64,000 bases of DNA, from the NCBI GenBank assembly GCA_964036275.1, contig CAXIWQ010000464.1, forward strand, positions 1 to 64,000, given 5' to 3'. The DNA comes from Litoditis marina (taxonomy: Eukaryota > Nematoda > Chromadorea > Rhabditida > Rhabditidae). A program made the position numbers and the translations under genes. How positions within the stretch are numbered: the stretch's first letter is position 1; each line of letters starts with the position of its first letter. The notes under the pieces were generated by a model. The model searched no databases and was not told the origin of the DNA. It was given only the letters and a program-made list of their open reading frames with translations. Positions 22,351 through 31,400 of the stretch are shown here, one piece after another.

Positions 22351-25300
22351 TTGACAGAAGCAGATAGGACATTCTTGTCCAAAAACTCCATCACTGTATC
22401 CACAAGCCCAGATTCACACGTAAGTCCATCCATTCTTCTAGGTATTGATCAATTTTGGGAAATCATACACCTCAACCAACCTCAATTCCGTTTGCCGTCA
22501 GGACTTCATGCCACCCCTAGTGCATTCGGTTACATTCTTTCGGGTTCAAGCCAGGGAAAACAAGAGTCTACGATAGTCAATCACATTCAAATTTCATCAA
22601 TGGCATCTTTGAAACATGAAACTGCTGACTTCTGGAGCCTTGAAACAATTGGTATCCATGACGACCCATCCGTAGAAATTGATAGAAAGGAAAGGGAAAC
22701 CATAGTATCTAATTTCAACAACACTGTTGATATGACCGATGGAAAAATTTCCGTTGAATTTCCGTGGAATGGAAAAGAACTTCATCTTTCAGATAATTTT
22801 CCCATGGCATTGAAGCGTCTCCAGTCTCAACATCGATCCATGAAAGGTGAAGCAGGTCTACTAGAAGTCTGCAATACCACATTCCAAACTCAGCTGAGAA
22901 CCAACATCATTGAAGAAGTAAGTGATTTCAATAAGCCTTCTGATTATCCTCTCTATTACATCCCTCACCAAACTGTAGTAAAACCAGATAGCGCAACCAC
23001 TAAGATTAGAGTAGTATACGACGCATCGTCGCACAAAAAGGGCGAACTGTCACTTAACAACTGCATAAATCAGGGACCCACCCTAATGCCAAACCTCTGT
23101 GGTATTCTATTACGAGCGCGTACGTATAAAATGCTGATAATTGCGGACGTTGAAAAAGCCTTTCACCAAATCCATCTCAAACCATCTCAACGCGACGCCA
23201 CCAGATTTTTATGGCTGAAGAATATTAATCTCCCCCCATCCATTGAAAACATTAAAGTTTTTCGATTTACTCGAGTTCCTTTTGGAGTCAATGCTTCGCC
23301 ATTTCTTCTAGCCATGTCCATCTTATATGGATTAACTAAACTCATAACCACCCCCATATCAGAAGAAATCAAACGCAATCTTTATGTTGATAACGTAATT
23401 CTGGGAGCCAAAAACATAGAGGAAGCTAAAACTAAGTACCTAGAATCCAAGTCAGCCTTTGATATGATGCATATGAACTTACGAGAATACATGTCTAGCA
23501 ACCTAATAGTGAACGAGAGCATTCCAGAGAAGGATAAGGCCAAATCGTCAACAAATAAGTTACTTGGTATGATATGGGATAGCGTTAACGACACATTATC
23601 ATTTCGATACCAATCAAAACCCATTGATAAATGTACCAAACGATCAATTCTACGCCAATTAGCATCTCTCTTCGATCCATTAGGCCTATTAGCTCCAGTC
23701 ACCATTCGTACAAAAGCATTCTTACAGCAGCTATGGTCCACGGAGACGCCATGGGATTCAGAACTCAACCAGGTCTTGAGGAATCAGTGGAACAACATCA
23801 AAGACGACTTACTTATCGGTACGTTCACAGTTCCTAGAGCAGTCATACCGGATGAGGAGTCTCAGTATAGTCTATGCTGCTTCACGGACGCTTCCAACAC
23901 AGCATATGCAGCTTGCGTATATCTAGTTTCAAAATCAAAATCCAACACTAGTTCACATTTGATAATGTCAAAATCTCGCATTTCTCCGCAGAAATCCATC
24001 ACTATGCCACGACTCGAACTCATGGCATCTTTCATTGGAATGAAACTAGTATCATTTGTAGTAAGTGAATTGGACATTAAGATCCAGGAAATACATATGT
24101 TTTCCGATTCACGTGTCGTTCTTCATTGGATTCATTCTTCACGAAAGTTGAAGACATTTGCGGACAATAAAGTATCCTTCATTCGTAAACATATTTCCAA
24201 TTTAGAATCAAAGGGCATCCATTCGGAATATCATTACGTGAACACCAAGACGAACCCAGCAGACATTGGAAGCAGAGGAGGGTCGCTGTCGGAATTGTGC
24301 GACAACGACTGGTGGCACGGACCTGAATGGATATCAAAGGATAAAAGTGAGTGGCCTTATATCAATGACAATTTTGTGCTACCAGATAGTTCTGAGTTTA
24401 TCGATTGCATTCTCGAAGAAAGCATAGCTCTTGTTACATTAGAGTCATGCGCTTACAATTCCGCCATACCATTTGCATACACTAATAGTTTCATAAAACT
24501 GACCAACATCAGCGCATTGATTATAAAGTTTCTACGTTTACGAATTCAGACCAGACTAAAGTCCAATAAGTGTAATAAATCATTCGAGACAAAGTTTCCA
24601 TTCATGCAAAAGGGTAAAGTCGATTACGCGGTAGCAGCAGTAACTCTGTTAATTACGGAACACTATCGAGAATCATTGACTGACACTCAATCAGTACCAT
24701 CCAATCTGAATCCATACGTTGATTTCAAAGGAAACATTAGATGTAGAGGTAGAATTGATCAGTCTAATCTTTCATTTGACGGAAAACATCCCATTTATCT
24801 ATCCAGCACACATAAACTTTCATCCATGATTATTCAGCATACGCATAAGAAGCTGTGCCATTCTGGTCCTGAACATACTTTAGCCGAAATCCGTAAACGA
24901 TACTGGATTCACCAGGGTAGACAACTGACAACGACGATTCTGAAATCATGTGTTCAATGCAAACGTTATAATGCTCTACCATTCAAATATCCAGATATGC
25001 CGAGACTACCAGCCACCCGAGTCAACCGATCACGCCCATTCCAAAACTGTGGCCTCGATGGATTAGGCCCCTTCCAAACTCGAGGGACGTCCCACTCAAA
25101 CCCGGAAATACGAAAGGTATGGATTTTATTGATTACATGCATGTCAACCCGTAACATCCACCTAGAACTGATCATGAACAACTCCACCATGGAGTTTATA
25201 ACGGCACTCAAACGCTTTATTGCGCGCAGAGGCATTCCTGAATCAATTTTGTCAGACAATGCTAGTACCTTCAAGTCAGGTGCAGAAATTATACGTAACG

Positions 25301-26121
25301 AACTGGTAAATGACTTCCCCGATGTTAATCCAGATAATATCCATGCGTATCTACCCCTGAAATGGACATTTATCACTCCTCTCTCACCATGGAAGGGTGG
25401 ATTTTATGAGCGCATGGTCGGTACGGTTAAATCTTGTATCAAAAAGACTATCAAAAACAATATTCTCGATTTTCGTACATTTGAAACATTTCTATATCAA
25501 GTTGAATCAATCATCAATTCCCGCCCGTTATCTCATCAATCAACCAGTTTTGACGATTGCCATGTAATTAGACCAGTGGACTTCTTAATCCCTAACGTTC
25601 CTATGCACACAACATCATCATGCACTCATGATAACGACCCAACATATTCAGATATCAATATCATCAATGGTAAAACAGAAGCAGTCGAACTGCTGTCTAA
25701 GGTTAGCCTGTATTTAGATGAATTTTGGCAAAAATGGGAATTGTTATACTTAGCCAATCTAAGGGAATCACACAAACCCAGAATGAATAACGCACGACAC
25801 TCTTCAGTGCGCGTACCAAAAGTGAACGAGGTGGTGCTTATAAAAGACGCCAATCAACCAAGGGGAAAATGGAACCTAGGAATAATTACAAGCATTATCC
25901 GCAGTAGTTCAGACGAGGCAATTAGGAGTGTCATCCTGAGAACCCGTAACCATTCTCTCACTCGTTCAATTAATCAACTATATTCTTTAGAAGTGGACAG
26001 TGAAGACGAGGAAGACAAGAATGGCGATCAATCATCAAACAACTCCAAGTCGCCAACCACTGCTCGCCCGAAACGAATGACCACCAAACCCAAACGATAT
26101 GGGATCGACAGTGAAACATGA
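22351..26121 (+). CDS. ORF2: Pol (protease end, reverse transcriptase, RNase H, integrase)
   Basis: 1256 codons with no start of its own; the first codon after the TGA is TTG and the first ATG is at 22600 (codon 84). Numbering from 22351, the end of the protease covers roughly 1-75. Reverse transcriptase shows IPHQ (204-207), VVYDAS (221-226), catalytic Asp266 in ADVEKAF, and YVDN (345-348), where the second Asp of the usual YVDD box is Asn. RNase H has the D-E-D-D set D513, E556, D586 and D638. Integrase has a zinc-binding H832-H837-C867-C870 set and a catalytic triad D903, D969, E1020. A DUF5641-like C terminus lies at about 1125-1215, followed by a charged tail ending at the TGA 26119-26121. 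No frameshift or stop lies inside these 3.77 kb. Expression must depend on reading past the TGA, on an internal start that would lack protease, or on proteins from other copies. Confidence 0.92.
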   Translation: MTEADRTFLSKNSITVSTSPDSHVSPSILLGIDQFWEIIHLNQPQFRLPSGLHATPSAFGYILSGSSQGKQESTIVNHIQISSMASLKHETADFWSLETIGIHDDPSVEIDRKERETIVSNFNNTVDMTDGKISVEFPWNGKELHLSDNFPMALKRLQSQHRSMKGEAGLLEVCNTTFQTQLRTNIIEEVSDFNKPSDYPLYYIPHQTVVKPDSATTKIRVVYDASSHKKGELSLNNCINQGPTLMPNLCGILLRARTYKMLIIADVEKAFHQIHLKPSQRDATRFLWLKNINLPPSIENIKVFRFTRVPFGVNASPFLLAMSILYGLTKLITTPISEEIKRNLYVDNVILGAKNIEEAKTKYLESKSAFDMMHMNLREYMSSNLIVNESIPEKDKAKSSTNKLLGMIWDSVNDTLSFRYQSKPIDKCTKRSILRQLASLFDPLGLLAPVTIRTKAFLQQLWSTETPWDSELNQVLRNQWNNIKDDLLIGTFTVPRAVIPDEESQYSLCCFTDASNTAYAACVYLVSKSKSNTSSHLIMSKSRISPQKSITMPRLELMASFIGMKLVSFVVSELDIKIQEIHMFSDSRVVLHWIHSSRKLKTFADNKVSFIRKHISNLESKGIHSEYHYVNTKTNPADIGSRGGSLSELCDNDWWHGPEWISKDKSEWPYINDNFVLPDSSEFIDCILEESIALVTLESCAYNSAIPFAYTNSFIKLTNISALIIKFLRLRIQTRLKSNKCNKSFETKFPFMQKGKVDYAVAAVTLLITEHYRESLTDTQSVPSNLNPYVDFKGNIRCRGRIDQSNLSFDGKHPIYLSSTHKLSSMIIQHTHKKLCHSGPEHTLAEIRKRYWIHQGRQLTTTILKSCVQCKRYNALPFKYPDMPRLPATRVNRSRPFQNCGLDGLGPFQTRGTSHSNPEIRKVWILLITCMSTRNIHLELIMNNSTMEFITALKRFIARRGIPESILSDNASTFKSGAEIIRNELVNDFPDVNPDNIHAYLPLKWTFITPLSPWKGGFYERMVGTVKSCIKKTIKNNILDFRTFETFLYQVESIINSRPLSHQSTSFDDCHVIRPVDFLIPNVPMHTTSSCTHDNDPTYSDINIINGKTEAVELLSKVSLYLDEFWQKWELLYLANLRESHKPRMNNARHSSVRVPKVNEVVLIKDANQPRGKWNLGIITSIIRSSSDEAIRSVILRTRNHSLTRSINQLYSLEVDSEDEEDKNGDQSSNNSKSPTTARPKRMTTKPKRYGIDSET

Positions 26122-26404
26122 GAAATATACACTTCATTCTGTGATTATATCCATATGTCAATCCATTGTTGATTATCCGCTATTTCTTTGTTTTAACATT
26201 TCCGTATTACCCTTACACAGCTCTATATTGTTTCTCAGGTTAATTATTTGACTCACAAGTTACAATTAAAGCATCCCCATGATTGTATTATTGCTCTTCC
26301 CACCTATTTACATTCATCATCAGTCAGTGACCGACCTGAATCTCTAGCAAGTTGTCGGAATACCCACTGACTTCAATGACCAGCCTAAAATACTATAATT
26401 TCAG
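26122..26404 (+). other. Spacer between pol and ORF3 with splice-acceptor-like sites
   Basis: 283 bp with no domain-bearing ORF; there is a 22-codon ORF at 26279. It contains two acceptor-like sequences: TTTCTCAG at 26231-26238 after a T-rich stretch, and TTTCAG at 26399-26404 touching the ORF3 ATG. CTGAC at 26368-26372 could serve as a branch point for the second. Confidence 0.6.
26399..26404 (+). promoter_or_regulatory. Possible splice acceptor for ORF3 (TTTCAG|ATG)
   Basis: A consensus-like 3' splice site ends one base before the ORF3 start codon. Joined to a leader donor it would place the ORF3 ATG first in a short mRNA. The upstream pyrimidine tract is weak. Confidence 0.35.
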
Positions 26405-27856
26405 ATGGACGAGAGCCTGTCTTATGCTACACACGAAAGCGAAGGTGGAACCAGTTCCACAGTGGACAACTCCTCCACAGAAAACAGTACGAATTCTCCG
26501 AATGATCGCCAGGTACTATCCATAGTAGAACCATCAGGTCTAGAAACTTTTCGCATCACATTTAGTACTGAGGCATCTACACCAACAGAACGTTGCAGTA
26601 CTATCGTCGTACCAGATATGGTAGAATTCATGGATCATAGTCCCATCCAGATCAGCGAATATATTCCTCTATCTGAACTTAAAAGAATTATTGTAATTAA
26701 ACGAATTCAGACATCCCGACATCCCAACCATGATCTCCTGATGCAAGCCTACGCAATCCATCATTCAACCCAATCTTTGAAGGTGAGAACTTCGGCACAA
26801 TTAGATTCCATTCAATCAGTATTGAATGATCCCAACCACACCGTATGTTCAATTAATTCCGCTATTCGGGCCACCCAACTCTCCCTTTACAACGTTTCCA
26901 GAGGAATATCCGTGATCCTGAAACCCAGTTCCAAAATCCTCATGAGAAGTGAAAATTCTTTTCTTCCACCTGATTCAGATACATTTTTCTCTCGCGTATT
27001 CAATAACATTCTGCGTGAATTACAGGTGAAACAAGTCCAACTCAACAAGTGCCAGGAGGATTTGGAGTGTAAAGCCGCAAAACTGATCGCGTCGCTAACC
27101 GTTGAGGCCCAAGTCGTCGATGTGTCAACCAATACATCGCAGGTTACCCATGAAGCATCAACCATAACATCAACGAATGCATCTCCCACACGCAAACGAT
27201 CTTCAGAAGTCGTCGATTCATCTCCCTCGAAAAGGTCCCCGGACCTCAGCAGCTTCCAGTTCACATGGGTACCTCCGGAGGAAGATAGGAATTCAGCATA
27301 CAATCATTATAGCCCACCGCAGCAAGGTGAATCCCTCCAAATCCATGATGATTTTGAGGAAGAAGACCAGATGCCAGAGGAGAGTGACCAGAGTGAGCAG
27401 CCCCACGTCGAACTACAGCAATCAAATCCAGTACCAACAAACCATCGAGCAGCCATGGCTGAAGAAGTTCATCGGCAAGCGGATCCGGCCCCCCATCATA
27501 ACAACCGAACTATCCCGGACCCTCGAAGACCTATGTCGTATGAAGAAGAGTACTACTCCAATAAGGACCTAGTGATGATCTCGAATGTCCGAGATGCTCC
27601 ACCGACGTATCCGCCATCCTACCAACCGTGTGCGTTGTGTGGTGAACTTGGCACCCACTTCACTAACGATTGCAACCGCTTCACAACCTTGGGCGACCGC
27701 CGACGAGCCATCAATACAACCCGCAGATGTTGGTCGTGTCTTCGCCCTCACAGACCGCCGTGCCGAAGCAACAAGACCTGCCCCGAATGTGGATCGCCCA
27801 ACCACTGCATCGCTCTTTGCCCCAGGTTCAATGCAAATACTCGTTACCATCAATAA
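26405..27856 (+). CDS. ORF3: Gag-like zinc-knuckle protein in the envelope position, with tandem PPxY motifs
   Basis: 483 codons, ATG 26405, TAA 27854-27856, intact. I do not recognise the protein as a whole. Residues 1-55 are Ser/Thr/Asn-rich. About 75-240 looks helical, with an amphipathic stretch at 200-236. R263-K264-R265 and K276-R277 could form a bipartite nuclear signal. About 300-395 is acidic, then polar and His-rich. PPTY (399-402) and PPSY (403-406) are back to back; PPxY motifs recruit Nedd4-type ubiquitin ligases in retroviral Gag proteins. Three Cys/His knuckles follow: C409-C412-H418-C423, C442-C445-H449-C453 and C459-C462-H467-C472. Their order and spacing parallel those of ORF1, suggesting a common origin with a BEL Gag C terminus. 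There is no signal peptide, membrane segment or glycoprotein-like region, so it is not an envelope. It lies 283 bp after pol and may need a spliced mRNA. Function is unknown; an RNA-binding or particle-release accessory role is inference. Confidence 0.85.
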   Translation: MDESLSYATHESEGGTSSTVDNSSTENSTNSPNDRQVLSIVEPSGLETFRITFSTEASTPTERCSTIVVPDMVEFMDHSPIQISEYIPLSELKRIIVIKRIQTSRHPNHDLLMQAYAIHHSTQSLKVRTSAQLDSIQSVLNDPNHTVCSINSAIRATQLSLYNVSRGISVILKPSSKILMRSENSFLPPDSDTFFSRVFNNILRELQVKQVQLNKCQEDLECKAAKLIASLTVEAQVVDVSTNTSQVTHEASTITSTNASPTRKRSSEVVDSSPSKRSPDLSSFQFTWVPPEEDRNSAYNHYSPPQQGESLQIHDDFEEEDQMPEESDQSEQPHVELQQSNPVPTNHRAAMAEEVHRQADPAPHHNNRTIPDPRRPMSYEEEYYSNKDLVMISNVRDAPPTYPPSYQPCALCGELGTHFTNDCNRFTTLGDRRRAINTTRRCWSCLRPHRPPCRSNKTCPECGSPNHCIALCPRFNANTRYHQ

Positions 27857-27997
27857 GTGACGAAAGTCCCATCCAGTTCAACTCAGTTTTGTATTCACCA
27901 TCATTGTACCGTTATCAGTAACATCCATCTAATACCCATATAATATCCATCATTCTAATTTTAGATGTCACTTTGTTCCATCGTTCAGTGTTGGGAG
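27857..27997 (+). other. Region between ORF3 and the 3' LTR, weak polypurine tract
   Basis: 141 bp with no ORF of note. The polypurine tract that should prime plus-strand synthesis lies directly before the LTR, but only GGGAG (27993-27997) is purine there, after GTT. This is short compared with most LTR elements. Confidence 0.55.
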
Positions 27998-28412
27998 TGT
28001 GCGAGAGCACCTGTAGAGGGACAATCGTATTAGCATATACGTATGGGCCGTCAACGATATTAGCATACCCGACTATCACGTGAGCGACTCCACGTCAGAC
28101 AGAAGGAGGGATAGACTTCACTTCTCATATGTTTAACTCGTGAATGGTTGTATTGTCTATGAGGTCTCCTTCTGAGGCCTTTTGTTGTTATCTGTTTTTA
28201 GTTATATCTATATGAACCAATTTATAACTTCTTGTACTGTTCTGAGTATAATAGGAGAATTCCTATTCATACGTGGTTGTCTCATTAACAATGTGTTTCC
28301 CAGTCAGGTGACTGTCAGGTTCAAACTACAACAAACGTGTTTATCAATAACTTGTTACCGCGTGGCAATAGTTTAGTAGAATAATAGGCGGCTCTCCACA
28401 GGCCTCCGAACA
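27998..28412 (+). repeat. 3' LTR
   Basis: 415 bp, TGTGCGAGAG to CCTCCGAACA, followed by the target duplication and then satellite. By eye, 414 of 415 bases match the 5' LTR; the difference is G at 28254. Confidence 0.97.
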
Positions 28413-28417
28413 AAAGA
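28413..28417 (+). repeat. Target-site duplication, right copy (AAAGA)
   Basis: Direct repeat of 18355-18359, followed by GTCGATAACAGCG, the normal continuation of the satellite monomer. Confidence 0.93.
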
Positions 28418-31400
28418 GTCGATAACAGCGTTAATTCGTATTTTGTGGCTGTGCGCCACAGAATATATAGTCGTATTAGGTTCTTGTAGCTGTGAGCAAC
28501 ACACTTGGTAGCCGTATAAGCTTTTTTCTGTAGCTGCAAGCCAAAGAGTCGATAACAGCGTTAATTCGTATTTTGTGGCTGTGCGCCACAGAATAGATTG
28601 TCGTATTAGGTTTTTGTAGCTGGGAGCAACAGATTTGATAGCCGTATGAACTGTTCTCTGTAAATGCAAGCCAAAGAGTCGATAACCGCGTAAATTCGTA
28701 TTTCGTGGCTGTGCGCCACAGAATAGATAGTCGTATTACTTTCTTGTAGCTGGGAGCAACAGACTTGATAGCCGTATAAACTTTTTTCTGTAGCTGCAAG
28801 GCAAAGAGGTAATAATCGCGTTAATTTGTCTTTTGTGGCTGTGCGCCACAGAATATAAAGTCGTATTAGGTTTTTGTAGCCATGAGCAACAGACTTGATA
28901 GCCGTATAAACTTTTTTTCTGTAGCTGCAAGGCAAAGAGTCAATAACCGCGTTAATTTGTCTTTTGTGGCTGTGCGCCACAGAATATAAAGTCGTATTAG
29001 GTTTTTGTAGCTGGGAGCAACAGACTTGATAGCCGTATAAGCTTTTTCTGTAGCTGCAAGCCAAAGAGTCGATAACAGCGTTAATTCGTATTTTGTGGCT
29101 GTGCGCCACAGAATATATAGTCGTATTAGGTTCTTGTAGCTGTGAGCAACACACTTGGTAGCCGTATAAGCTTTTTTTCTGTAGCTGCAAGCCAAAGAGT
29201 CGATAACAGCGTTAATTCGTATTTTGTGGCTGTGCGCCACAGAATATAAAGTCGTATTAGGTTTTTGTAGCTGGGAGCAACAGACTTGATAGCCGTATAA
29301 GCTTTTTCTGTAGCTGCAAGCCAAAGAGTCGATAACAGCGTTAATTTGTATTTTGTGGCTGTGCGCCACAGAATATATAGTCGTATTAGGTTCTTGTAGC
29401 TGTGAGCAACACACTTGGTAGCCGTATAAGCTTTTTTCTGTAGCTGCAAGCCAAAGAGTCGATAACAGCGTTAATTCGTATTTTGTGGCTGTGCGCCACA
29501 GAATAGATTGTCGTATTAGGTTTTTGTAGCTGGGAGCAACAGATTTGATAGCCGTATGAACTGTTCTCTGTAAATGCAAGCCAAAGAGTCGATAACCGCG
29601 TAAATTCGTATTTCGTGGCTGTGCGCCACAGAATAGATAGTCGTATTACTTTCTTGTAGCTGGGAGCAACAGACTTGATAGCCGTATAAACTTTTTTCTG
29701 TAGCTGCAAGGCAAAGAGGTAATAATCGCGTTAATTTGTCTTTTGTGGCTGTGCGCCACAGAATATAAAGTCGTATTAGGTTTTTGTAGCCATGAGCAAC
29801 AGACTTGATAGCCGTATAAACTTTTTTCTGTAGCTGCAAGGCAAAGAGTCAATAACCGCGTTAATTTATCTTTTGTGGCTGTGCGCCACAGAATATAAAG
29901 TCGTATTAGGTTTTTGTAGCTGGGAGCAACAGACTTGATAGCCGTATAAGCTTTTTCTGTAGCTGCAAGCCAAAGAGTCGATAACAGCGTTAATTCGTAT
30001 TTTGTGGCTGTGCGCCACAGAATATAAAGTCGTATTAGGTTTTTGTAGCCATGAGCAACAGACTTGATAGCCGTATAAACTTTTTTCTGTAGCTGCAAGG
30101 CAAAGAGTCAATAACCGCGTTAATTTGTCTTTTGTGGCTGTGCGCCACAGAATATAAAGTCGTATTAGGTTTTTGTAGCTGGGAGCAACAGACTTGATAG
30201 CCGTATAAGCTTTTTCTGTAAGCTGCAAGCCAAAGAGTCGATAACAGCGTTAATTCGTATTTTGTGGCTGTGCGCCACAGAATATATAGTCGTATTAGGT
30301 TCTTGTAGCTGTGAGCAACACACTTGGTAGCCGTATAAGCTTTTTTTCTGTAGCTGCAAGAAAGAGTCGATAACAGCGTTAATTCGTATTTTGTGGCTGT
30401 GCGCCACAGAATATAAAGTCGTATTAGGTTTTTGTAGCTGGGAGCAACAGACTTGATAGCCGTATAAGCTTTTTCTGTAGCTGCAAGCCAAAGAGTCGAT
30501 AACAGCGTTAATTTGTATTTTGTGGCTGTGCGCCACAGAATATATAGTCGTATTAGGTTCTTGTAGCTGTGAGCAACACACTTGGTAGCCGTATAAGCTT
30601 TTTTCTGTAGCTGCAAGCCAAAGAGTCGATAACAGCGTTAATTCGTATTTTGTGGCTGTGCGCCACAGAATAGATTGTCGTATTAGGTTTTTGTAGCTGG
30701 GAGCAACAGATTTGATAGCCGTATGAACTTTTTCCTGTAGCTGCAAGGCAAAGAGTCAATAACCGCGTTAATTTATCTTTTGTGGCTGTGCGCCACAGAA
30801 TATAAAGTCGTATTAGGTTTTTGTAGCTGGGAGCAACAGACTTGATAGCCGTATAAGCTTTTTCTGTAGCTGCAAGCCAAAGAGTCGATAACAGCGTTAA
30901 TTCGTATTTTGTGGCTGTGCGCCACAGAATATATAGTCGTATTAGGTTCTTGTAGCTGTGAGCAACACACTTGGTAGCCGTATAAGCTTTTTTCTGTAGC
31001 TGCAAGCCAAAGAGTCGATAACAGCGTTAATTCGTATTTTGTGGCTGTGCGCCACAGAATAGATTGTCGTATTAGGTTTTTGTAGCTGGGAGCAACAGAC
31101 GTGATAGCCGTATGAACTGTTCTCTGTAAGTGCAAGCCACAGAGTCAATAACCGCGTTAATTCGTATTTTCTGCTTGTGCACCACAGAAAAGATTGTCGT
31201 ATTAGGTTTTTGTAGCTGGGAGCAACAGACTGATAGCCGTATAAACTTTTTCCTGTAGCTGCAAGGCAAAGAGTCAATAACCGCGTTAAACTGTCTTTTG
31301 TGGCTGTGCGCCACAGGATATACAGTCGTATTAGGTTTTTGTAGTTGTGAGCAACAGACTTGATAGCCGTGTGATTTTTTTTTCTGTAACTGCAAGCCGA

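Larger units (their letters stand above)
18360..28412 (+). mobile_element. BEL/Pao-type LTR retrotransposon with an extra third ORF
   Basis: This is a full-length 10053-bp element with two 415-bp LTRs, TG...CA termini, 5-bp target duplications, a primer binding site, Gag, protease, reverse transcriptase, RNase H and integrase in BEL/Pao order, plus a third ORF in the envelope position. The family call rests on a DUF1759-like Gag, a DUF1758-like aspartic protease, the reverse transcriptase to Peptidase_A17-type RNase H arrangement, and a DUF5641-like C terminus after the integrase. The LTRs differ at one base, so insertion is recent. The only obvious damage is one in-frame TGA in the protease. 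It is the only non-satellite sequence in the window and lies in the same orientation as the coordinates used here. Confidence 0.95.

Noticed and set aside
23382..24077. Minus-strand ORFs opposite pol
   Set aside because: They are antisense shadows of the reverse transcriptase and RNase H coding frame.
26405..27856. ORF3 as an envelope glycoprotein
   Set aside because: The position fits, but there is no signal peptide, hydrophobic membrane segment or cysteine-rich ectodomain; the Cys residues form zinc knuckles.
27177..27921. Overlapping plus-strand ORFs of 131, 91 and 83 codons within and after ORF3
   Set aside because: They lie in other frames of ORF3, with no recognisable domain and skewed composition; likely chance open frames.
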